Shown here: positions 56,074 to 64,000 of the stretch, piece after piece
Position numbering within the stretch: the first letter of the stretch is position 1
Layout: each line of letters starts with the position of its first letter
Assembly: GCA_907163345.1 (NCBI GenBank)
Contig: CAJQUN010000004.1
Coordinates: 16,273,235 to 16,337,234 of the forward strand
Direction of reading: 5' to 3'
Source of the DNA: Haberlea rhodopensis
Lineage: Eukaryota; Streptophyta; Magnoliopsida; Lamiales; Gesneriaceae
Length of the DNA stretch: 64,000 bases
Program-made: the position numbers and the translations under genes
Notes under the pieces: generated by a model
The model's input: the letters and a program-made list of their open reading frames with translations, nothing else
Databases searched by the model: none
Told to the model about the DNA's origin: nothing

Positions 56074-57380
56074 TGTTAGGATCGGGGTAGTGTTTAGAAA
56101 GGGGGGGGGGGGGGGGTTGAATAAACACTAGATACAATTTCGATTTCTTTTTCTGGTTAACTGTAAACTGTTAAGTATTACAGTTGCTTCTCAATATCAG
56201 GCAAGTTAGTAGACACTTCTTGTAGTGCGGAAGACGTCTACAAAACTTGTGAGGAATAAAACTGAAGTAATAAAGCAATAAACAAATAACACGAGAATTG
56301 TTTCTGGAAGTTCGAAGCACAACGCTTCTACGTCTCCCCTTCTTCCTTTGCAGGAAGGATTCACTAGAAGACTTGGTTTACACTTTTACAGTATACAACC
56401 TTCTTAGGCACTAACACACTTGGCCTAAACTCCTAGCAATCACACACTTCTTTACTTTGATTACAATGGATTCTATGACACTCTTTACAGAATACACGTT
56501 CTAGCTTTGAGAGTTTTTGAGCAGCAGACTTCAATTGAAGATAATCTGTCACAGATTCAGTTTTGCTGTTTGTCTGCTCTTTGCTGAACGTTTGGAATAT
56601 CAGTCGGATGACTTTAGTGTTTGCTTTGAAATATATCTCTTAGTTGAAAATCGCTCAGCACTTCTTTGTTCTCTGCTTGGATGTATTTATAGGTTTGGAT
56701 GTCCAACGGTAGCCTTTCTGTATATGGAAGAGATTAACTTTCCAATTTCATATTGTCTTCTTTCCTATTTTGTAAAGCAACGGCTCTTTTCACTCTGACG
56801 GTAATGGTGGCGGAGATATAGCAGGGTGCGCCGCTCTGTTGTACCTTTGTCAGAGAATGTTGTACTGATTTTGTCTCGTTGCTTAGTGCTCTAACTGGAG
56901 GCTTAGACTTCTGCTGGTTTTCTTTGTTCAACTGGTTGTTCATCCTCTTATGACCAGTTGATGTCCTTGTACAGTGAGAGACTATTCAGTTGATAGTTGT
57001 CCAGTAGATGTTCATCCAGTTTAAGTTTATCCTGTTGATAGCTTGCACTGTTGATGTCTTCATCCGGTGGATGTCCATCCAGTTGATGTCTTGTCCAGTT
57101 GATGACTTCATCCGGTTGATGTCCATCCAGTTGGTGTCTTGTCCAGTTGATGACTTCATCCGGTTGATGTCCATCCAGTTGGTGTCTTGTCCAGTTGATG
57201 ACTTCATCCGGTTGATGTCCATCCAGTTGGTGTCTTGTCCAGTTGATGACTTCATTCGGTTGATGTCCATCCAGTTGATGTCTTCATCCGGTAGAAGTCT
57301 TTTTCCAGTTTGTCTTTAATATCCGGTAGGACTTCATCCAGTTTGTAATTACCAAAACTTTAGAAATCATTTTCCCAACA
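56074..57380 (-). repeat. 5' LTR of SIRE-C
   Basis: 1307 bp. Compared with the 3' LTR, four substitutions are seen (around 56182, 56219, 56738 and 57369) and a G run of 16 instead of 12. TATA at 56684-56692; 48-bp repeats start at 57070, 57118, 57166, 57214 and 57262. Confidence 0.97.
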
Positions 57381-58421
57381 ATATCATATCAGAGAGGTTT
57401 GAGAACCGAAATTGATCACCCAAGAACCCTAGTAGCCGCCGCCTAGAAGAAGGAGGTAAAGTCATCTTCCTCCGTTCTTCATCCAAGCTTGAGCGAGCCA
57501 ATTCCGGAGTGCAAGGAAGGAGCAATAGAAGAGATTACGGTGCATCGCACGGATTCGTTCCAGCATTTATCGTATTTCTAAACTCGGTTTATTTGATTTT
57601 CATTTTCATTGGATGTTTTTGAGGTTGAGAAACAATTAAACGTCTTATTGATTTGTTTTGAATTGAATCAAGTTTATTTTATCGAGTTTGATTTTAATTG
57701 TGTTTGATTTATTGATTCGAATGTGTTTGAGTGTATTGATATCTTATTGTTCATGAATTAAATGCTTATTAAGATCAAAGCCTAGCTAACTTTGATTTAA
57801 TCTTGTGAGTTATAACCGAGATCGAGAGATAACGTTATAATACGCTACATTAATTCATGATGTATGTTTAAGATTGAGATCGAGAGATAAAATCACATAC
57901 GTGAGGTCTTTGAATCGAGAGATTTAGAGTAACGAGGTTTTGAAGATTTATGCAATATCGGATTTTAGTAAATAAGTGAACGAGAGTTACTTGTTCTAAT
58001 TTGATATTAGTTTCTTTACAGCTCGAGAGAGTGTATTGAATAATAACGAAAACCTTTCACCTTAAGAATCAATTGTTTGGTATTTGCTTATTCAAACGAA
58101 TTTTTAAAGATAACATAGTTGAACGAAGAGCAAGATAAATTTCTCGAGCGAAATTCCTTTGCATATCCGGAACCCATTCATTTTATTTATTCTTATTTTA
58201 TTTAGGTCCTTTAGTTATAATTTTGCAGTAGTTAATATACCCTCTTTTTAATCGTAGGCTAAATATAATTTTACTAGTTTTATTTGATACTTATACGTTA
58301 GTCCTTGTGGATTCGACAACCCTTACTTTCATTTAACTATACTAAAACTTGACACCGTGCACTTACGGTAAAGAATCGCTACACTGAGAATTTTATGTTT
58401 AAAAATAAAGCGGTCAACGAG

Positions 58422-59903
58422 TTACAGACATTATTAATGAACTGGACAGTCTTGGCAAGGACTATACCAACAGAGAGATCGGTCTGAAAGTTATGAGAGC
58501 ATTACCGAAGGAATGGGACGTCAAGACCATTGCCATGAGAGAATCTAAAGATCTGAACAAAATCGAACTCCATGAGCTGTTCGCAGATCTCAAGGCCTGT
58601 GAATTCGAGCTGATCACTAGAGGGGAAGCAGAACCATCCACATCTCAGCCAACCAAGGCACTTGCAGCCATTCCAGATCAATCTACCCCTACAGACCGAT
58701 CTATGCAACAGATGAGTAATGATGCTATGTTGTTATTTATTAAGAAATTTGGTAAATTCATGTCTAAAAATAAAAAAAGAACTTTAAACCTTCTCATCAA
58801 TATAAGTCAAGAAAAGATGCTCTATTAACGATCAGGCTTGCTATAATTGTGGTAAGATCGGACACTTCGTTGCAGATTGTATCAGACCAAAGAAAGATGA
58901 GAGGAAGGAGAAGTACTACAAAGATCGAAAAGGGCATCATGGAAAGGCTCAAAAAAGTTCTGATAGCAGAAGAATGCAACAGTAAGTGGGCTCAGACTGA
59001 TTCAGAATCAGAGAGCTCAGAAGAATCTTCCTGTGAAAGCGAAGAGGAGATCCAATGCCTAATGGCAGACGAGAAGACTAGTCAGAACGATGAGGTATTC
59101 GATTTTGACTCAGATGAATTTACACGAGAAGAACTTGTATTTGCACTACAGGATATGGCTAATGACTACAGAATGCTAGCTGAATCATTTGAGAAAATTA
59201 AGGCTGAAAACAAAGATCAAACAGATGAACACATCATACAAAGCTGTTCTAAGCTAGGTGAATGTGACAGTCTGAAGATCAAGCTGGATAAGCTAAAAAT
59301 CTCCTATGAACAGCTCCATGTAGAAAATAAGAGAATTAGAGCACAAAATGCTAAACATTCTCATATTTTCAAAACATGGACAAAATCAAGAGCTTCATTA
59401 GATGAGTTGCAAGAGGTACAAAGAAATGTCGGTGGCATATGCTTCGGTATCAATGAAAACACTAAAAATGAAACTGAATTGTTGGTAGAAAGGAACAAAA
59501 TCAAACAAATGAAATTTGTTAGATCCATCATAATATATAAATCAGAAGTGCCTACAATTCAAACATAAATCTCTTTCAAGGATAAATGTTTGAAAAAGGG
59601 AATTGGGTATGTTAACTAAGCCACGGAAAAGGTACCATCGAGTTTTGAGTCCATCAGATCGAACTCAAGAGTGCAAAATCTAAGGCAAGGAAAACCATCC
59701 AATTACCACAACTCACAACCGGACGAAAGAAGATATAGATTGCCTGACAAGAATCAGAGGCCACCATTTCACAAAACACACTACACACAACAAGCTCAGC
59801 ACACTTGTTATCGCACAACACACACCATAGCAGACACACACAAACCAATAAAGCTGATCAGGTGTGGGTCTCCAAAGGACTAATCCGTTCCAGACCCAAG
59901 TAG
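58422..59903 (+). pseudogene. gag: SIRE-F gag, C-terminal part
   Basis: Resumes the gag interrupted at 37500: VTDIINELDSLGKDY, MRALPKEWDVKTIAMRES, then a shift near 58785-58830, the zinc knuckle CYNCGKIGHFVADC (~58838-58880), an acidic Ser/Glu stretch, EFTREELVFALQDMANDY, and the tail THKPIKLI before the proposed donor. Stops at ~59565 and ~59617 and a one-base loss just before GTGTGGG show decay. Ends at the conserved UAG 59901-59903. Confidence 0.9.
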
Positions 59904-59938
59904 GATTGGGTACCAACAATAATTCTTTTTTATGACAG
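59862..59938 (+). other. Candidate 77-nt gag/pol intron, SIRE-F
   Basis: CTGATCAG then GTGTGGG at the left and TTCTTTTTTATGACAG then GAACC at the right: the best-looking donor and acceptor of the four copies. It contains CTAATCC, the UAG and the hairpin (59893-59914). Confidence 0.55.
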
Positions 59939-61754
59939 GAACCCAAGAAGAAACTATCAGACTGGTATTTAGATAGTGTATGTTCTCGATACATGACGAG
60001 AAACATCGAGCTGCTGTCTGATATTACTCAATACGCTGGTCCTAAGATCACCTTCGGTGATAACTCAAAGGGTAAGACCGTAGGTAAGGGTAAGATTGTC
60101 CATGACAACATTATCATAAATGATGTGTTATTAGTTGAGATTAATGCTATAATCTGATTAGTATAAGTCAATTATGTGATAATGGTTATACGTAGAATTT
60201 CACAAACACACTTGCACTGCTAAGTCATCTAATGGTAAAACCATGCTTGTAGGGACCAGGAATGAAAATACTTATAAGATTAACTGGAATCATGATCAAC
60301 CTGATAATCCTACTTGTTTCATCAGTTATAACGATAATAAACATTGGCTATGGCATAAACGCTTGAATCATCTTAATTTTAAGACTATTTCTAGCCTATG
60401 TAAACATGATTTAGTTATCGGTCTGCCCAAGATCAACTTTGCTAAGGATAAGATCTGTCAAGCTTGTCAAATGGACTAATAAGTCAGATCATCCTTTAAG
60501 AACAAGATGACAAATCCTCCTCACATTGCTTAGAATTATTGCATATGAACTTGTTTGGTCCCATACCAATAACAAGTTTAGGGTGAATGCGGTATACTCT
60601 TGTTATTATTGATGATTACTCACGTTTTACATGGACTATATTTTAGAACAGTAAAGACCAGACCGGCCCAAGATTAATCAAGCGTTGAAGCGCATTCAGA
60701 ACGAGAAATCCTCTGGGATAGACAGGATTCGAAGCGACAAGAGGCACTGAATTCTCAAACCAAAATCTTGAATCCTTTCTAGATGACCAAGGGATCAGGC
60801 ATGAATACTCAACAGCTCGCACTCCTCAACAAAATGGAGTTGCAGAACGACGCAACAGAACACTCAAGGAAGCAGCAAGAACAATGCTTGCTGACGCTGG
60901 AATATCTCAAAAGTTCTGTGCAGAGGCTGTCAATACTGCAAGTTATACACATAATCGGTCCATGATTAATAAGAAATTAAATTCAACACCATATGAAGTA
61001 TGGACATGTAACAGACCGACTATTTCATATTTTCATATCTTCGGCTGCAAATGTTATGTCCATAACAACGGTAAGAATCATCTAACCGCTTTCGAATCTA
61101 AATCAGATGATGGAATATTCTTAGGATATTCATCTGTTAGCAAAGCATTTCATGTTTTCAATAATCGAACTCTAACTGTGGAAGAATCAATTCATGTAGT
61201 TTTTGATGAATCTCTTAATATTGAGAATCACAAGGAACTAATTCAAAATCAGATGGAAAATATCCATCTCGAAGCTAACAGTGATGATGAGATTACAGTT
61301 AACAGGTCAAGAGACAATCCACCAGAACCTAAAGTACCAGACAGACCGGTAGAAGCCACTGAAGTTCTACCAGATCGAGCTGATGCCGCTGATCCGGAGG
61401 TATCGAATACAACGTTAAGACCAATACTGATGATATCAGTATACTTTCTCCATCAGGACCAGATGTGCTCGAACCAAACTACCACTGGACTAAGAAGCAT
61501 CCACCTGATCTGGTGATTGGAAGTCCATTTGCACCCATAAGAACTAGATGACAGATGATGGATGAATTCACTCACGCTGCATTCATATCCAACCTAGAAC
61601 CAAAACAGACTGGCGAAGCTTTAGCTGACTATAATTGGATAGAGGCTATGCAAGAAGAGCTCAATCAATTTGAACAGAATCAGGTGTGGAATTTAACTCC
61701 CAGACCAAGTGATCAGCCTTTTATTGGAACCAGATGGGTTTTCAGAAACAGCTA
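59939..61754 (+). pseudogene. pol: SIRE-F pol, degenerate, cut in RT
   Basis: Protease-like WYLDSVCS (DSG changed to DSV), GAG-pre-integrase with HKRLNHLN...KICQACQ (~60350-60475), integrase pieces (PQQNGVAERRNR with QQNKMELQ-type shifts at ~60820-60860, and a clean segment from 60884), the long acidic linker, and the RT start AMQEELNQFEQNQVW and GTRWVFRN. Coding breaks off at ~61750. Numerous frameshifts and stops (for example TAA at 60478 and TGA at 61549). Confidence 0.9.
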
Positions 61755-62300
61755 AGAAAGCAAATTTTGATATAACCAGCCCGACTATCCAGGATGACAG
61801 CGCGGTTATATCTCATCTAGAGATGGACGTCATCACTCTACATATGGCTGTCAGAATGCATTGCCTAGAGGCTGAATATTTCAACCCCTCCTCCCAGTCC
61901 GGATCACCCAACCCCAAGCCAAACTGTGGCAGGGCAAATTTCTGCAGAATATGAGGAACCCTTTACTAAGCCAGCGGAGCAGCCACCACCTAATGCTCCG
62001 ACTGCTGCAGAGGCTGAGGCAATGTAAATATTACTGGAATCCCCTACTATGTCTCTTCCTTTTGCGTCCACGGTCTCTGAAGCTCAGACCAGCACGCTAG
62101 TCGCACCAAAGACTATTGTCACTCAAAACATCGTCGATGTTGGACTACTTGTGTCCGGCATCGCTGTGGATTTACAACTTGAGGAGCCTGTTCAACCAAT
62201 CTCTCCTCCAGTTGCTAAAGACCTTCAGCTCCGTCAAAAACAGTCCAAGAGGATCAGTCTTGTGGCTCCCCAAACGTCACCACGTAAACAGACAACACAT
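61755..62300 (+). pseudogene. SIRE-F aORF remnant fused to truncated RT
   Basis: Directly after the RT fragment, TAKKANFD and EMDVITLHMAV match AAKKENFD and KMDIHALHLAV of the SIRE-A aORF. Further on, LQLEEPVQPISPPV matches LQIEEPSRPSTPPV. The rest of RT, RNase H and the first half of the aORF have therefore been deleted at ~61750. Several frameshifts. It ends without a 3' LTR near 62300. Confidence 0.75.
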
Positions 62301-62349
62301 GACATCATTTGTATAAATTTTTTTGACATAATCTTCCCGTAATTGGACC

Positions 62350-64000
62350 TCCCAACAACACACAACATGACATATATAAATTCACAAAAATATATGACGT
62401 CTACCCAATTTCAATATGACATAAGTCACATGCATCAACACAAGATAACCAAATTATAGAGTAATAGATACAAGCCATATACAGATGGAAACAAGCTCAC
62501 ATGCGAGCCACAACTAGTTGAAACATATGTATTATCCTAAGACAATTTCATTGTAAGTGACAAGGACTTAGACATCTCAGACTCAACAGCTCCTAATCAT
62601 GTCTCCAACTCTAACGTCTAAGCCCGATACCTGTTTCAACAGAAACAGCCCCCAAAATTGTGAGCACACACACCAGCAATAAGAACAACATAATTATAAA
62701 CACATAGTGTCAACAGTATAAAATGCTGAAACGTAACAGAAATACTCCCTGAAATTAATAATCATAATGCAAGAATTCACTGAATGTTTCTGTAACTCAA
62801 TTCCCTAACCTGAAATCAAAATCCATCGGTCATCACCTCAATCATATCACATCCAATATACAAATCGATATAGTGGCAACACCGAGCCTACTATACCCCA
62901 TCGTCGCATCATCATCGCGACCCATCGTGTATATAATCGATATAGTGGCAACATCAAGCATACTATACCCCATCGTCGCATCATCATCGCGACCCATCAA
63001 CTATATAATCGATATAGCAGCAATACCAAGCCTGCTATTCCCACACGTCGCTCCCCTGCTACTGCAACACAATCTACTCATTCCAGCGACCCTCAATATC
63101 ATCATTCATTTACAATCAATGATCTATCATAATCAACATCAATAGGAATAGGAATATCAATACATTCTCGTACGTCAATACGTACCTGATAGTCGATAAT
63201 CAAAATAGATTATTCCTGACGTCCCGAGGCTCGTGAAGTATCTATATTAATTTAACAACTCAAGATTAGCTCATTACAAAAATATCAACATATAGATACA
63301 GCTTATAATCACAATTTAAATAACCAAGACCATAATAAATTCATCTGCATTATGAAACTCCATCAGTTACACTTTTCACCTAGAATTATGCATGCCTGTA
63401 TATTTACTACACAACAATACGTCATTGAGAATTACTTCCCCAAAATATCAAAATCTGATAATTATTCAAAAATTCAAAACTCGATCATGTAACCATTTCG
63501 ACTATAATTAAACGTACCAATGTATTTAGAATTCAGCAACAGTCAATAATACACCATTTTTAACTACCACTATATAAATTGGCTAAATAAAAACTAACAC
63601 CAAACTACGAAATAATAGTGCCAGACAGTAGCCCTTACCTCGATGATTCAGAATATATAATTGATTTCACTAAAATCGGAACAGATCAACATTAGAAATT
63701 TTGTTTGTAAATGTTGAAACCCTCGTCTCTCAACTGTGTTTCTCTCTCGATTCTTTATCCTCAATTCCCAACTTTTTCAATATAAGATTCATTAGTTCAT
63801 TATTTATATTATAATACTATTATAATACTAAGTACCCTTATCTATATATTCTACTAATATATCGATAACTATAATATATAAATGACTTGGTCTTTATTCT
63901 TCATATAATATTAAATCGACACGGATTACGATGCAGATAAATACGTTTATTTCAGCTATCTTTTACCGGAGCTAACTATATTTTCAACTAATCTTGTCAA
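62350..64000 (-). repeat. Second gypsy LTR, diverged, runs off the window
   Basis: Collinear with the LTR at 12644-15166: CTCACATGCGAGC (vs CTCACAAGCGAGC), ACAGAAACAGCCCCC (vs ACAGAGACAGCCCCC), ATACTCCCTG (vs GATACTCCCTGG), and CTCGTACGTCAATACGTACC (vs CTCGTACGTCATACGTACC). About 63-bp units (62875-63040) with paired TATAGT/ACTATA and TCGC/GCGA words correspond to the CGCT/AGCG region of the other copy. Left edge uncertain; minus orientation inferred from the match. Confidence 0.7.

Larger units (their letters stand above)
45290..57380 (-). mobile_element. Young full-length SIRE element C
   Basis: 12.09-kb minus-strand element with TSD atatc (45285-45289 and 57381-57385). The LTRs differ at only four visible substitutions plus the length of one G run. 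It has intact gag and additional ORF, and pol with two single-base deletions. It is the youngest insertion in the window: it sits in the LTR of Athila G, which itself sits in SIRE-F. Confidence 0.97.
37501..58416 (+). mobile_element. Athila-type Ty3/gypsy element G, pol-less, with nested insertions
   Basis: Plus-strand element inserted in SIRE-F gag, proven by the split reading frame and the duplication acgag at 37496-37500 and 58417-58421. It has two LTRs (TGATAGG to GCGGTCA), a tRNA-Asp primer site, a gag, no protease, RT or integrase, an additional ORF, and a polypurine tract. The 5' LTR holds solo LTR H; the 3' LTR holds SIRE-C. Without the insertions the element would be about 7.4 kb. 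The Asp primer site and the gag wording place it with Athila. Confidence 0.92.
44821..58416 (+). repeat. 3' LTR of Athila G, split by SIRE-C
   Basis: Segments 44821-45289 and 57386-58416 (1500 bp in total) on either side of SIRE-C, with duplication atatc. It carries at 45027-45205 a set of TCGATCGATCGA palindromes absent from the 5' LTR. Ends GCGGTCA followed by acgag. Confidence 0.9.

Overview
The window is eudicot plant nuclear DNA, made almost entirely of nested LTR retrotransposons with a few surviving small host genes. The evidence for a plant is the set of Ty1/copia SIRE-type and Tork-type elements, a Ty3/gypsy Athila-type element with a tRNA-Asp primer site, a second gypsy family with ~2.5 kb LTRs, and two plant-only host genes: a SIAMESE-RELATED (SMR) CDK inhibitor and an EPF-like (EPFL) secreted peptide. 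An asterid/Lamiales source is a guess from the flavour of the gag sequences and is not demonstrated.

Layout, left to right. (1) 1-15166: the 5' part of a minus-strand gypsy element (LTR 12644-15166, leader 10644-12643 plus 1-81), with a complete but decayed minus-strand SIRE element A inserted in its leader (82-10638, TSD gagtc). (2) 15167-21471: minus-strand SIRE element B, cut in RNase H by the gypsy element. (3) 21472-24950: single-copy-looking DNA with the SMR gene. (4) 24951-29261: a decayed minus-strand Tork-like copia element carrying a SIRE solo LTR and a hAT MITE. (5) 29262-36002: MITEs, a minisatellite and the EPFL gene. (6) 36003 to ~62300: plus-strand SIRE element F, split by a 20.9 kb insertion (37501-58416, TSD acgag) of a pol-less Athila element G. 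G has a solo LTR (H, 37660-39035, TSD gtcat) in its 5' LTR and a very young, full-length minus-strand SIRE element C (45290-57380, TSD atatc) in its 3' LTR. (7) ~62350-64000: a second, diverged copy of the gypsy LTR.

The SIRE copies share the order LTR - gag - pol - additional ORF (aORF) - LTR. Comparing the four gag/pol junctions (A, B, C, F) suggests an expression device. In all four, gag stops at a conserved UAG in the loop of a small hairpin. The spacing to pol differs by one base between families, yet pol always opens in phase immediately after a CAG. A conserved in-phase GTGTGGG lies 77-78 nt upstream. Removing that short intron would fuse gag to pol in all four, so unspliced RNA would give gag and spliced RNA gag-pol. 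Other patterns are an intact 887-codon aORF in C that looks nuclear or structural rather than envelope-like, a possibly related aORF in the Athila element, and arrays of short GC-rich palindromes in the LTRs or leaders of unrelated families.

All statements come from reading the sequence by eye. No alignment, folding or database search was run, so boundaries given as approximate should be treated as such.
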